A stretch of DNA of 64,000 nt from Dendrolimus kikuchii (Eukaryota; Arthropoda; Insecta; Lepidoptera; Lasiocampidae), in NCBI GenBank assembly GCA_019925095.2, contig CM034401.1:3441838-3505837 (forward strand), written 5' to 3'. The stretch's first letter is position 1. The number at the start of each line of letters is the position of its first letter. Below, piece by piece: positions 10,403 to 21,560 of this stretch. Under the pieces are notes generated by a model. It was not told the origin of the DNA and did not search any database. It saw nothing but the letters and a program-made list of their open reading frames with translations. Made by a program: the position numbers and the translations under genes.

Positions 10403-10612
10403 TGGATATACATACATACATACATAACTTCACGCCAGTTCCCTTGCGGGGTAGGCACGAACAACAGAGTGCCATTTAGGCTCATTCTTACACACCTCAC
10501 TTGCTTCTTTGACATTCATAACTCTTGTCATGCACGCTCGTCTGTTCTTAAGGCTCCTGACATCACCTTCTGCTAGTACACGATCAATTTGATCATGGAA
10601 GGTGTGGATATA
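10403..10612 (-). mobile_element. RTE-A LINE copy 3, with 8-bp TSD
   Basis: The TATG tail (read on minus) adjoins the C-terminal ~60 codons. The direct repeat tggatata at 10403-10410 and 10605-10612 flanks the insert. Confidence 0.85.
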
Positions 10613-10836
10613 ATCTATCTAATATCTTCCTGATGTTAAAAAGTGACAGAAGATTCACATGTGGTTCTATTTAGGATATTTACCCTACACTAAACGCTTT
10701 GAAGAGTTATATTGTTTTTTTTAAATACTACTTTATTTTATTCACAATAAAATAATAATGCATCTGAAAAATGACCACGTCTATGGAGAGAGAGAGAGAA
10801 ATAGAGATAACATAACTAGATAGAGATAACTTCTTT

Positions 10837-11025
10837 CTTTCTTTCTTTCTAACACTTTAGTGCACACCAAAATATACAATTACAAAAACAGACCATATTT
10901 ACAATATTTTTTAGGCAATACAATAGGCGGCGACCTTATCGCTCAAAGCGATCTCTTCCAGGCAACCAAACTCAAAGACATTTGAATCAGGTGATGTAGA
11001 CGGGGCAGGAAAAAGGCAATATATA
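10837..11025 (-). mobile_element. LINE 3' UTR fragment (family of 56456-57540)
   Basis: The segment cttatcgctcaaagcgatct plus cttccaggcaacc is the signature of the 3' UTR that follows the LINE frame at 56456. It starts next to a TTTC-repeat tail. Confidence 0.7.
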
Positions 11026-11074
11026 TATAAATACTCAAAACTAATTTAAGAAATAAATATACAAATACATACAT

Positions 11075-12090
11075 ATATACATTTTTTTTATTGCTGGTGT
11101 TCAGCAGACAGGCAGACGGGGCCCAGTTAACAGAAAGCGGTTACCATCGCCTATGGACATTCGCAACAACAAAGGTGCTACAAACACGCTGCTGCTCTCT
11201 TAAGGGAAACTAGAACCTTGTCACTAATGCCGAAACACAACTCAAAGTTGTTATGGCGGCATACTCTAGAAAAGAGGTGGTAACCATCCAGCCGGGCTAA
11301 TACCCTACCACCTAACTATGGGTTGTTTTGTCGCCTCTTACAACAGGCCACCCGGCCGCAGGAAATTGTATACTGTCTCCGTTCCTGCACTGATAAAATA
11401 CATAGTCATATAAGTAATTATAATAAATGTATAAGCATGATTACATTGTGTTAATCACACATAGCTATTTGTGGACAAATAGTGTTTTCTGAGTAAATTT
11501 CTAAATGGAATCCCCACTGTCGCCCGAAAAAACAGTCGAAAAATCCTCAAGAACGTTGGCGTTACTACAAGCCTTAAATCTTTTTATTTATTTTTTATTT
11601 TATTGCAGGAGATCAGCAAACAGGCAGACGGCCCAATTGATGGAAAGCGGTTACCATCGCCTATGGACATTTGCAACACCAAAGTTGCTACAAATGCGCT
11701 GCTGCTCTCTTAAGGGAGACTGGAACCTGGTCACTAATGCCGGAACACAACTCAAAGTTGTTATGGCGGCATACTCCAGACAAGAGGTGGTAACCATCCA
11801 GTCGGGCTAATACCCTACCATCTAGCTATGGGTTGTTTTGTCGCCTCTTACAACAGGCCACCCGGCCGCAGGAAATTGTATACTGTCTCCGTTCCTGCAC
11901 TGATAAAATACATAGTCATATAAGTAATTATAATAAATGTATAAGCATGATTACATTGTGTTAATCACACATAGCTATTTGTGGACAAATAGTGTTTTCT
12001 GAGTAAATTTCCAAATGAAATCCCCACTGTCACGCAAAAAGACAATATCGAAAAATTCTCAAGAAGGTTGGCATTACTACAAGCCTTAAA
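11075..12090 (-). repeat. 510-bp tandem duplication carrying two repeat A copies
   Basis: Repeat A copies at 11081-11395 and 11584-11905 are each followed by the same ~190 bp of unique DNA (acatagtcatataagtaatt through tactacaagccttaaatc). Equivalent positions, such as tactgtctcc at 11371 and 11881, are 510 bp apart. Few differences separate the units, so the duplication arose after the repeat A insertion and is fairly recent. Confidence 0.88.
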
Positions 12091-13050
12091 TCTATCCTTA
12101 AATATATAAAAAAAAGATTGTATACGTAATTGACGCGTACAACTAAAAAGAAATCTCTATATATGGCTACAACACCAATCAAGACGAGGCAGGCCGAGTT
12201 CGATTGCAGTAATTTCTCTTCAAAAACACCAGTAAAGTTCCAGACACATGCATCGATTCGAAAAAATGTTTCATCAACAATAATTTTATTATCGTAATAA
12301 CAAAATTACCGGTTGTATAGAGATTTTATTTTAATACTTATTACCTAGACGTTATAAAGTTTAAATTCCCTTGTGTCTTACTTATGTATCAAGGGGAGAA
12401 ATGGAACCTTTTGTTAGCCTATAGCATTATTATTTCTCATTTTGTTTTGTTTATTAATACAATTGGCTTGAGGCGCAATATTGATATTCAGTTTGATGAT
12501 GACTCGCGCCACGAGTTTCCTCCCCGCCCGAACTCTTTGTATTTTTATGGATTTAATTTTACATTCTTTTTTCTTCTTATTAGCCTTTTGTATAATGTTA
12601 TTTACATTGATTTGATTATTTTGTAATTCAATGTAAAACATTTTACATTAGATCCAAGAAAATATACTCAAGTATAACGTCTTCTACGAAAACATTTTGA
12701 AACAGTTCTTCGGCAATATTTTTCGACATTCTTTTGACTAGGTGAAGATAATTGAGCGGATCCATATCTAGGTAGACGTACATCCAATATATACCAAAAA
12801 AATTGATCTGTCTGTATATGATTTCAATGTAAACAATATTTAAGTCCAGGCTGTCACTATAATTTTTCTAGAAAGTAGTTTTTTAATCAAACGCCTTCCT
12901 CCATATATCCATTTATAATAAAGTATGCCAAAACACACCCTCCGCCAAAGAAATGTCAACATCAAAGTTTAAACGCCAAGTTAGTAAATGGTTAAAAACC
13001 TTAAATTATAGCGACACAGAATGCACAATACTAAACTGACCACAACACTA
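12091..13050. other. Unassigned DNA with one hydrophobic open frame
   Basis: An 80-codon plus-strand frame at 12384-12626 has two hydrophobic stretches around an acidic, histidine-containing middle (NIDIQFDDDSRHEFPPRP). No family was recognised, and AT-rich DNA yields such frames by chance. Confidence 0.3.
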
Positions 13051-13051
13051 G

Positions 13052-13148
13052 AGGCACACACACCCACACACACGTAGACGCAACCCCCCCCCCCCCCCAC
13101 ACACACACATACACGCACACGCACGCGCACACACACACACACACACTC
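13052..13148. repeat. (CA)n / poly-C microsatellite
   Basis: Mixed CA repeats with an internal run of about 14 C. Confidence 0.9.
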
Positions 13149-13164
13149 ATAGTTTTAGGTTAAT

Positions 13165-13277
13165 TAATTAATACATACATACATAACTTCACGTCAGTTC
13201 CCTTGCGGGGTAGGCACGAACAACAGAGCGCCATTTAGGCTTGTTCTTACACATCTCACTTGCTTCTTTAATTAATA
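13165..13277 (-). mobile_element. RTE-A LINE copy 4, ~100-bp stub with 9-bp TSD
   Basis: Only the TATG tail, the stop and the last ~27 codons remain. The direct repeat taattaata lies at 13165-13173 and 13269-13277. Confidence 0.82.
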
Positions 13278-13429
13278 AATCAATTATATTTAAGTTCCTA
13301 TAATAAAATTGTACTGGGTGCCGCGATACAGACCTAGAGTCTAGTGCAGCAACCCACCGCCAAAAAATTTGTAGCCTTAATTTTAACTACTATATAAGTT
13401 TTAGATATAATTATATAAGGCCTAGAAAT

Positions 13430-13800
13430 AAGTTTATATAAATAAATGAATTTGAATTTTGAATTTGAAATTTGAGTTTTAAACCCTAAAAATATAAAAG
13501 TCAAAAACTACTTTATAGAAAAATTGCAGTGACAGACTGCGTGTATGAGTGTTTACGATTGTGATATATGAATAATTATGAGAATTTTTTTTAGCTTGAT
13601 GTGTTGCTGGGGAAATTCTTATCACTTCTTCTCCTTTAAACAGCGATAATACGTTACGTAGCGGTGTACATAGAATAGGAAGTAGATTTAAATTTTGACC
13701 TATATTACATGTATGACCTTTAAAACGTGTTCTCCAGTGGAATTTATTTTGAATCAAATCTTTAGATTTTGAATTTGTATTCATAGTATTCATTCATCAT
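13430..13800 (+). mobile_element. LINE 3' region, same family as 28556-28760
   Basis: The phrases tgctggggaaattcttatca, cacttcttctcctttaa, cgtagcggtgtacatag and cgtgttctccagtggaa appear in the same order as on the minus strand at 28556-28760. The end is an AT-rich tail with repeated 'gaatttga'. No coding part remains. Confidence 0.6.
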
Positions 13801-13889
13801 TTATATATATAGTTTCAATGTAAGGGTATGTTGCATCACACACTAACCTCCTAGGTATAAGTGGTGCCTTATTATCAAAATTATAATTT

Positions 13890-14216
13890 AAAAAAAAAAT
13901 TGCATGAGTTCAGCAGACACGCAGACTGCTCACCTAATGGAAAGCGGTTACCATCGCCTATGGACAGTTGTAACACCAAAGGTGTTACCAATGTGCTGCC
14001 GCACTCTAAAGAGAGAGTGGAACCTGGTCACTACTAATGCCGGAACACAACTCAAGGTTGTTATGGTGGTATCTAGACCAGGGATGGTAGCCATCCAGAC
14101 GGGCCTACCCTACGAGAATACCCTACCACCTGGCTGTGAGTTGTTTTGTCATCTCTTACGACAGACCGCCCGGTATCAGGAAATTGTATTCTTTCTCCGT
14201 TCTTGCACGGATAATA
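13890..14216 (-). mobile_element. Repeat A, full-length copy
   Basis: T-rich head and ttgcatgagttcagcagaca at the left, ttcttgcacggat at the right. Moderately diverged, with a small internal duplication (taccctacgagaataccctacc). Confidence 0.82.
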
Positions 14217-14509
14217 ATATAACTAATACAAACTAATAGTATAAAGTTGTAATAGGTAAATATAAAAAAGCGCAAAACTGCTATTCCTACGATGCCTAAT
14301 AATCATGAATTATTTTTTTATTTTATATTTCTTCTGTCTGTAAGTTTATATGTAACAGGCAATAACAAAGATTTATCTATGTTGTTTAAATTCGTTTCAC
14401 CTTTCAAATGTTACCGATTCCATACAGCACGAATAATTCCCAGCAAAAATACAAAATGACGTGAATAAATAACTGGCAGAAATATCAATTAAACAATTAT
14501 GCTGTCCGA

Positions 14510-14689
14510 ATGGAATTGTGGGTAATAATAGTGCTCTTGGCTATAACTCAGGCGCATCTGTTCTACGGCTATTTACCGAAGGCACGACATGCTCTCAGCT
14601 CGAACAACGAAGCCTGTCGTAGGGCATGTTGCTTTACAAGATATCACTGTTGTTATTCTAACGATGAAAGTAAAGCTTCATACTGCTAA
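14510..14689 (+). CDS. Candidate small secreted cysteine-rich peptide (59 aa)
   Basis: The ATG at 14510 opens 59 codons and the frame stops with TAA at 14687-14689. Residues 1-15 (MELWVIIVLLAITQA) form a textbook signal peptide: a short N region, a VIIVLLAI core and a T-Q-A cleavage site. The predicted mature peptide is about 44 residues, has a basic linker (LPKARHAL) and holds six cysteines at 36, 40, 41, 47, 48 and 59. The spacing is C-x3-CC-x5-CC-x10-C, with the last cysteine as the final residue. An even cysteine count after a signal peptide suggests three disulfides and secretion. The frame is a single exon on the strand opposite dac, with no repeat over it. No known family was recognised: it could be a neuropeptide-, antimicrobial- or toxin-like knottin, or a chance frame. 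No TATA box or nearby AATAAA was seen. Confidence 0.5.
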   Translation: MELWVIIVLLAITQAHLFYGYLPKARHALSSNNEACRRACCFTRYHCCYSNDESKASYC

Positions 14690-14869
14690 TATTCGTTTTG
14701 TTTTTAAAATCTACACGATGACGTTAGATACATATGTTACGATAATTTACAATTTCCTTCGTAATGCTGATAATGTTACACGTATCAGTTAATGCTTTTA
14801 CGTTTGAATTTACTGAGGTTATGATTTATTCGGCTGATAACTTTTATCTGATATTTGAAAAATCGGCTC

Positions 14870-14945
14870 TAAGTAGCATTCTGAGTCTGGTCATTGATGT
14901 CAAGGGGTAAGGTCCCCAAAAGGCCGGTTACATTATGTTACGTAT
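14870..14945 (-). mobile_element. Retroelement 3' fragment, VETLGPWGP family, copy 3 (short)
   Basis: On the minus strand aacataatgtaaccggcct and ttttggggaccttaccc align with the GNIASLLGTLS end of copy 1. Only about 70 bp remain. Confidence 0.4.
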
Positions 14946-15124
14946 ATAATTAATTAAACTTATGTAGATAGATAAATTAGCGGCGATCATTACAGTAGTT
15001 ATACTTTATAGTTAATGAACGAGTATTCTCTTTTATTTTCTGATGATAGCAATACTGGACCCATGAATCAATTTTGTTATAAAACCAATATTACGGATCA
15101 ACCTGACAATCATATATATATATA

Positions 15125-15368
15125 TCTTATACTAATTCATAAAGCTGAAGAGTTTATTTATTTGTTTGTTTGATTGAACGCGCTAATCTCAGAAACCACT
15201 AGTCTGATTTGAAAAATTCTTTTAATGTTAGATAGCCCATTTATGGAGGAAGGTTATAGGCTATATATCATCATGCTAAGATCAATACGAGCGGAGCACC
15301 AATGAAGAATATTTCAAAATCGGGGGGTTTTGAAAACAAATTCCACGCGGACGACGTCGCGGGCACAG

Positions 15369-15372
<4 letters not shown>
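15125..15372 (+). mobile_element. Short Helitron with defined ends
   Basis: Starts TC at 15125 after A, and ends CTAA at 15369-15372 followed by T. The body includes taaagctgaagagtttattt, gaacgcgctaatctcagaaa and, near the end, cgcggacgacgtcgcgggca, all typical of insect non-autonomous Helitrons. It is 248 bp long. Confidence 0.8.
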
Positions 15373-15437
<65 letters not shown>

Positions 15438-15483
15438 ATATATATATATATATTTATATATATATACATACATACATACATAC
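15373..15483. repeat. (TA)n / (TACA)n microsatellite
   Basis: A TA run directly after the Helitron end grades into the tetranucleotide tail of the next LINE copy. Confidence 0.9.
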
Positions 15484-15801
15484 ATAACTTCACGCCAGTT
15501 CCCTTGCGGGGTAGGCACGAACAACAGAGCGCCATTCAGGCTTGTTCTTACGCACCTCACTCGCTTCTTTGACATTCATAGCTCTTGTCATGCATGCTCG
15601 TCTGTTCTTAAGGCTCCTGATATCACCTTCTGCTAGTACACGGTCAATTTGATCATGGAAGGTGTGTCGTGGCCTTCCACGACTTCTGCATCCATCCTTT
15701 TTTGCATTGTATATCTGTTTAGTCATTCTTTCATCATGCATTCTTTCCACATTCCCGAACCACCGGAGCATTCCTTTCCTTACCTTCACCCCGACACTCT
15801 C
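15476..15801 (-). mobile_element. RTE-A LINE copy 5
   Basis: The minus-strand frame runs from KVRKGMLRWFGNVERMHDER through RSRGRPRHTFHDQIDRVLAE to [11 protein letters not shown], about 99 open codons. The truncated 5' side ends in a CT/TA-rich stretch. No TSD is readable because both edges are low-complexity. Confidence 0.85.
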
Positions 15802-15999
15802 TCTCTATATATATATATATTCGACCTTTTGGTCGCTAGTTTCTTAAAGGTAGCTATGGGTAATCAAGTTGTATGAAGTCCACGACACTGATGGACATAT
15901 ATATCACGAGTATGACAAAAACAATAATGTCCCGAAAAATTTTAGTTAGAAGGTCTTGCAAGGACGCCGACGATATCTCGAATATAATCAGAAGCTTAC

Positions 16000-16221
16000 C
16001 CTTTTCGTAACTAATTTGTCTCTCCTGCTGTCGAGCGTTGTCAGCGGCCACCTTGAGCAGTCCTTGTATATTCCTGAGCAAGGTCTCGGTGGATGAGACG
16101 AGGGTGTCTGCGCTGGGGTCCACTGGCCCGGAGGGCGGGGTGCCGGGGGCCGGGGCGTAGCTCACCGGCGCTGGTGACGTTGACTGCGGTAGGTCTCGAT
16201 CTCCATCGCTTAGGTCACCAC
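16000..16221 (-). CDS. dac: dachshund exon: start of C-terminal domain (DD2)
   Basis: Dachshund is a nuclear Ski/Sno-related transcription cofactor of eye and limb development. This 222-bp exon encodes GGDLSDGDRDLPQSTSPAP, a Pro/Ser/Ala-rich linker, and then LLKVAADNARQQERQISYEK, the highly conserved start of the dachshund C-terminal domain. The acceptor (ttttccag) ends at 16222 and the donor GTAAGC starts at 15999. The exon takes up a codon split as G|GT from the exon at 31573-31848 (joining ...EDDGGDLS) and leaves a single G at its end. That G fits the Ala codon that follows YEK in the family. The next exon is not in the 16 kb to the left, so that intron is longer than 15.9 kb. Confidence 0.93.
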
Positions 16222-16358
16222 CTGGAAAAGAGACATCGATTTTAAATGAATACATTACATACATACATGTTTGTTGTGGAACACTTACAAGCTAATAGAT
16301 GGCGCTGTGCAATAATTGAAGTTGCAAACCATTCGCGACACGTACAAAGAATATACAT

Positions 16359-16706
16359 ATATATGTTATAGTCAAACATCAAAGTTCGGCACTCCTAGGT
16401 TTGACTTCAAGCCTGACATAAGCCTTTGCTAACGAATTTTTGTCTAACCCAGGAGAGGCTAATTTATACAGTCATTCATTAAATATGTAAAAAGTGCAGT
16501 ACGAATCCACGTTTGACCGAGTCTGCCAGTCGCTTCTAGGATCGACTAGGCAGAGCCCGAAACAGATTATTTCACGTTCGACGTTTGACTAAAAAGGCTG
16601 AAATTGCAATTTATTTCGGGTTTTGTCTAAAGGCCTTAGTCAAACCTAGGATAAACCAGTAATTCCGGAAAGAGACTGGATATCGACCTTTCACTATAAC
16701 ATATAT
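16359..16706. mobile_element. MITE with long TIRs (tatatgttatag family), copy 1
   Basis: The ends are atatgttatagtcaaa and its inverse (...cactataacatatat). The inverted similarity continues inside as cctaggtttgact against agtcaaacctagg. The copy is 348 bp with no coding capacity. A second copy is at 25002-25430, and both sit in TA-rich DNA consistent with a TA target. Confidence 0.8.
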
Positions 16707-17204
16707 CAATTTCCAACTTTGGTATTTAGTAATACTCGTTAATAGTTTGAAGAATAAACTAATTTTACCAAAAATTTAATTACAATGTCCTACAATAACG
16801 CCGATTTTTTTTTTATCGGTCTCAATGGGTTATAAATGTAAACATTAGGAGGTCAAAATGGGAGTTTCATGTGCTGCTTCCCAGTTTAAAACAGCGATTT
16901 CACGTAGTGCTACCCGGACATGATTATAAAATGTGTTTGTAAGTGTACCATGACATTTTGTACTGAACCAGTACAAAGTGTACAAATCTCCTCGCCTCAT
17001 TTGAAGTGTACCACTTCAGGCAAGAACATTTGTATGGTTTGTACCGCGGCAGTAGATTTGAAGCGACGAGGCCGGTGAGGCGGTGAGCGACATTCTCAGT
17101 GAAGTGATCGGCCTCAGTAACGTCATTTTACTAGAACTCGTACTGTGACATGTCATGTTGTCCTTATTTGTCAATTGTCATGTGTAGTGGCGTTATTGTA
17201 CTGT
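16707..17204. other. Unassigned DNA
   Basis: Nothing was recognised. 16960-17110 is somewhat GC-richer and contains a short inverted phrase around 'aagtgtaccacttc'. Confidence 0.35.
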
Positions 17205-17510
17205 TTTTTTTTATTGCAGGAGATCAGCAGACAGGCAGACGGCCCACTTGATGGAAAGCGGTTACCATCGCCTATGGACATTAACAACACCAAATATGCT
17301 ACAAATGCGCTGCTGCTCTCTTAAGGGAAACTGGAACCTGGTCACTAATGCCGGAACACAACTCAAGGTTGTTATGGCGACATACTTTAGACCAGGGGTG
17401 GTAGCCATCTAGTCGGGCAAATGCCCTACCACTTGGCTGTGGGTTGTTAAGTCGCCTCTTACGACAGGGCGCACGGCCGCAGGAAATTGTATTCTTTCTC
17501 CGTTCCTGAT
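17205..17510 (-). mobile_element. Repeat A, nearly full-length copy
   Basis: T8 head with attgcaggagatcagcagac. The right end stops at ccgttcctgataa, so the terminal hairpin is lost. Confidence 0.85.
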
Positions 17511-18314
17511 AAAAATTCCTGTTGTAATATAATCCTCGTTCCGTCTTCCCTCTTATATCTGAGGCGCGAGTAGTAGCAGCTCAACAAAAATTGTGAAGTC
17601 TTACATTGTCAAATTTCGAACCGTACTAATACAAATGGATTTTGTACGGGACAAATGTACTGGCTCACACGAGCACTACTCATCACTAATTTCACGTTAC
17701 AAAGCATTGTACGCAGATGAAATTATTGTCTTTGTAAGAGCTTTTTAAGAATGTTCTTCATAGGAATTTAATCTACAAAAAATTTATGTAAATTTATATT
17801 CTCCAACCTAAATCTGATATGATACAGTTTACTGTCTTTCAATTTAGATGAAGCTAACTTTCGTTTCTGATTCCATCAAATTTACTCAATTTGATTCAAA
17901 CGTGTAATTCAACATTAATAGAAAAGTCTAATAAAGTTGTAAAGTACCCTTATTAACAAATCATTTGTAGCAAAAGACGCGACAAAAGAACACACAAAAC
18001 CACAAGTCCAGAAACACGGTTTTAAATTATTTCAAAACAAAGTCGAATAAAAGTAGTTCATCATGAACTTTTTGTTAGAGATCGTATAGTCTGAGCAAGC
18101 CCCACTGTACCCATAGTGTGATAAGCCGATAACCACGCGATTTCGATGTTCATCGTTGCAATAATTGCAATGCGAATGATACATGCACGCGATTATCCCA
18201 TGTTATAACTTACTTTTTAACTACATAGTCGTTTTATTCACTTACATGCCATCTGCAGTTATTTAAGTGATTGATTAACTTTATCTTATCAGATTTTTTT
18301 AAAATTATTATAAC
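17511..18314. other. Unassigned DNA
   Basis: No gene or repeat end was recognised. Confidence 0.4.
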
Positions 18315-18737
18315 GTCCCCTTAGTCCCCATCTGCAGAGTGACGCTCGCGCACCGCGTTCGTAATACCGAAGTAAGAAAGAGAGTTGGTCTGAAAGAGAG
18401 TGTCGGGGTGAAGGTAAGGAAAGGAATGCTCCGGTGGTTCGGGCATGTGGAAAGAATGCATGATGAAAGAATGACTAAACAGATATACAATGCAAAAGTG
18501 GATGGATGCAGAAGTCGTGGAAGGCCACGACACACCTTCCATGATCAAATTGATCGTGTACTAGCAGAAGGTGATGTCAGGAGCCTTAAGAACAGACGAG
18601 CGTGCATGACAAGAGCTATGAATGTCAAAGAAGCGAGTGAGGTGTGTAAGAACAAGCCTGAATGGCGCTCCGTTGTTCGTGCCTACCCCGCAAGGGAACT
18701 GGCGTGAAGCTATGTATGTATGTATGTCCCCTTAGTC
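18315..18737 (+). mobile_element. RTE-A LINE copy 6, with perfect 12-bp TSD
   Basis: The direct repeat gtccccttagtc at 18315-18326 and 18726-18737 brackets a 399-bp insert. After a cropped start it is open from 18339 for 122 codons: RVRNTEVRKRVGLKESVGVK, GMLRWFGHVERM, DGCRSRGRPRHTFHDQ, ARELA and stop, then (TATG)n. The long open frame and clean TSD suggest a fairly young insertion. Confidence 0.93.
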
Positions 18738-18921
18738 TTCTTTATTTAATATCAGACAGTAATAAATAAATATAATATATTCCAACTTGAAATGTGATAT
18801 TTTTTTATCTTCATACAACATAAAACTAACTGATTTTTTTTTACATTGCATCTATTATATTACAAAATTCTAAAAATGCCGTGTCTGTAAATTGAAGCAG
18901 TTACAAAAACCCAACTGGCAT

Positions 18922-19265
18922 TCACTATATAAACGATGGAGAACACGATGCAATTTTATTTCTTGTCTGTTGGTCTGTGTTTTCGGGATTCATGTAAAAA
19001 CTACTAGGTTAATATCGATGTGATTTTCGCTGATCGACAGCAATATCTTAGACTTAAAATCTGCGCTATTTTTATCCCGGTAATCCCGCGGGAATTTTCC
19101 CGGGTGCGGTTTGTAGTTGTTCGGGTGCCTAAAAATTAGCCTATTTCGACATAGTTTTCACTAAAATGATAGCTTACATTTTTTTAAATACTGCGTTACT
19201 TTGAGTCCCTAGAATCCCGCGGGAATTTCAAGTCAGGCGTGGACGAGGTCGCGGGCATATTCTAG
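18922..19265 (+). mobile_element. Helitron copy related to 1-168
   Basis: The head resembles tcactatataaacgatgg and the middle has ttttcgctgatcgacagca and atcccgcgggaa palindromes. The end is gtggacgaggtcgcgggcat...CTAG at 19262-19265 followed by T. The 5' boundary is approximate. Confidence 0.72.
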
Positions 19266-19742
19266 TTAAATTATAAACTAGTAAGTATAATGGCAATAAA
19301 AAAATTGTAAATCGAATTTAATTATAAACAATTATGAAATTAATTTAACCAAAGTTTAAGCTCGCCTTGTCGACCTTTCAATAAAAATATTCTTGATTAA
19401 AATGTTTGTAGTTAAGGTTAAAATGTTTGGAAATTAAAATTGTATTTATGTATGAAATATTTATGGTTCTATTTTGTAAGTGAACGGCTGTGATTATTAT
19501 AGCACTAGCCGTCTCCTGTCCTTTGTCTATTTGTATGTTAACTTATATTTTCATATTAATTATTATTATACTACGTATTAATATACGAATAGTGTGTATT
19601 ATTGATTTATTATACTATTATTTACCTGCAAACAAATTGAGGCAAATGAAAAAGTCCATGATAATCGCGTCATAGAATCCAGGACATAGAACTTTATTTT
19701 TTAGTGTCGGGTGCCGTAGTAAACCGTTCTATTTATGCTATA

Positions 19743-19951
19743 TCTTAATATATATAAATTACGTGTCACGTTGTTTGTCCGCGATGGACTCCTAAACTAC
19801 TTAACCGATTTTAATCAAATTTGCACACCGTGTGCAGTTTGATCCGACTTGAAAGATAGGATAGCTTACATTTGGAACCGGTAGGTGGCGCTGGAATCAG
19901 GTTCTAAATTTTATTTCTTCAGGGCAGAACAGCGTCTGCCGGGACATCTAG
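19743..19951 (+). mobile_element. Short Helitron with canonical ends
   Basis: TC starts at 19743 directly after A, and CTAG ends at 19951 directly before T, as expected for insertion into AT. The body reads aaattacgtgtcacgttgtt near the start and agaacagcgtctgccgggac before the end. It is 209 bp; a matching minus-strand copy is at 33055-33262. Confidence 0.85.
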
Positions 19952-20859
19952 TAATGTAGGTACCTATATAATCATGTTACTAAGACTACTAATAATTTTA
20001 ATGTATTTGAATAAGTATATATGTAATGTATTATGTGTACTACTTTCTAAGTTAATAAATAAATAAACATATTAAAAAAAATCAAAAAGATATAAAAAGT
20101 AAAATCTAAATCAAAGTGATCATAGCAAAAAATATTATTTATTTGCGTGGATAATCGCAATTTTCGAAATTAGCCCAAAGCACTATATTATGCATCGATC
20201 CTATTAAGGCTAAACTTAACAAGTATACGTATATATGAATATACATCACTCAAATTAGTGACGACACTGACGTCTCAACTACAATCAATTCTCAGAGCAC
20301 GTGATGAAACTTGTGCATTTATTATTTTAAAAATTTGACGAGATAATTACAATAATGTAAGCCTTATGTCAATAACGGACCTCACAGATAAAAAAGAAAG
20401 TGTTCCAAGACTCGTCTCTCACGGTCGGAAATAATCTATCGACATATTTAATTTAACTGACAAGATATCGAATAATGAAGACAACGTCGTTTCGTCATTG
20501 TCGATGCTCACGATAGCACTTTCGGGTTGTCACAACACCATCTCTCTAATAAGGCCAATTAAGAGGTACCACATGGACCCAAAAAACAATTATACACCCT
20601 ATAGCTGTGGCCAAGAAACTAGATTCAAATGTTCCAAATGACAGATCGAATGTGATTCAGTTTTTAAGGTCCCCTAGTAGCGAAGAGAGATCCCTCATAT
20701 TTTTTTTAAACTAATAATAATCCGGCTCGAAGGATCAAGACTAAGTTCGCTTTTGGGTGGTATGGGGTTCTTGTAGTAATTAGTGGACTGTTACAATGAT
20801 ATGAGATTTATTTCGATCACAGTACACGTATTATACGCGACAGTAAACAACGTATCGTT
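19952..20859. other. Unassigned AT-rich DNA
   Basis: No gene was seen. 20717-20735 shares atccggctcgaagga with 5928. Confidence 0.4.
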
Positions 20860-21250
20860 TCAAGTATGTGTAAGCGTCGTCGGACGATCTAAAGCGTTGG
20901 TGTGCACGCACGTCTGTCCTCCGCTCCTGCCAAAGGAGGACGCGTCGGCGCCGGAGGGCCAGTTTTGTCCTTTGACCGCCATGAGCGGGCGGTGCAGGTG
21001 AAAGAGTTCTCACCCGCCGTTATGCCATCGACTTGCGTGGGGGGCATTATAGACCACCACACGCAATAAGAGCATGAAGATGAAACGTAGTTCTCTCGGT
21101 AGTGAATGAGGCCGTTCAGCTACTCCGATCTGGCGAATGCCACACACTGGCCGCGACTTTTCCCCATCGCGCGGCTTATGGCCCTCAATCAGGTTTCCCC
21201 TCGTAAAAAGGGGATCGATGCTTTGGCAGCTCACTTCCTAGCAGAGCTGA
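20860..21250. other. GC-rich island, unassigned
   Basis: This stretch is far richer in G+C than its surroundings and contains phrases such as gacgcgtcggcgccggaggg and ccatcgcgcggcttatgg. Short open frames occur on both strands (20783-21001 plus, 21010-21234 minus), but none shows a recognisable motif. It may be the decayed body of the LTR-like element that follows. Confidence 0.3.
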
Positions 21251-21289
21251 ATTGATTAGATTCCAACACTATTGTATTTTGCACTATGT

Positions 21290-21560
21290 AGACTTGACGT
21301 ACGGACGCAGGGCACAGTGCAAGCCCGTTGTGTCAGGTGTCTGAGAGACACCACTCTAGTGTATGCGTATAATAAGTATTCGTCGGTCGCATAGAGCGTC
21401 ACGCCGTACATAGTCTGCGACGTTTGTGACAGGACACCGCCTTAGTTAAGTTTAAAGTAGTTATAATCGTGTTTTAAAATAATTTCTTATTTAAATAAAC
21501 AGTGAGATAATAGCTTCTTAAGTCGTACGAAGTTTCTCTCCTCTAACTTTTTAACAATGC
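21290..21560. repeat. LTR-like fragment (low certainty)
   Basis: tgtcaggtgtctgagagaca and agcgtcacgccgtacatagt are followed by a stretch similar to 52946-53040 (shared agcgtcacgccgta and a following gacag..cacc..t block). Two dispersed copies of a terminal-repeat-like stretch suggest a solo LTR, but no matching partner or gag-pol was found. Confidence 0.35.

Noticed and set aside
15302..15575. Frames rich in YIYIYI or IYIYIY
   Set aside because: They are translations of the (TA)n microsatellite.
15854..15999. Extending the dac exon through the open frame left of 16000
   Set aside because: The frame runs past a consensus GTAAGC donor, and homology to the dachshund domain stops exactly there.
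16222..16264. Using the upstream ATG (MYVMYSFKIDVSFP) as a start for the 16000-16221 frame
   Set aside because: It lies in the intron ahead of a clear ttttccag acceptor, and the phase matches the exon at 31573.
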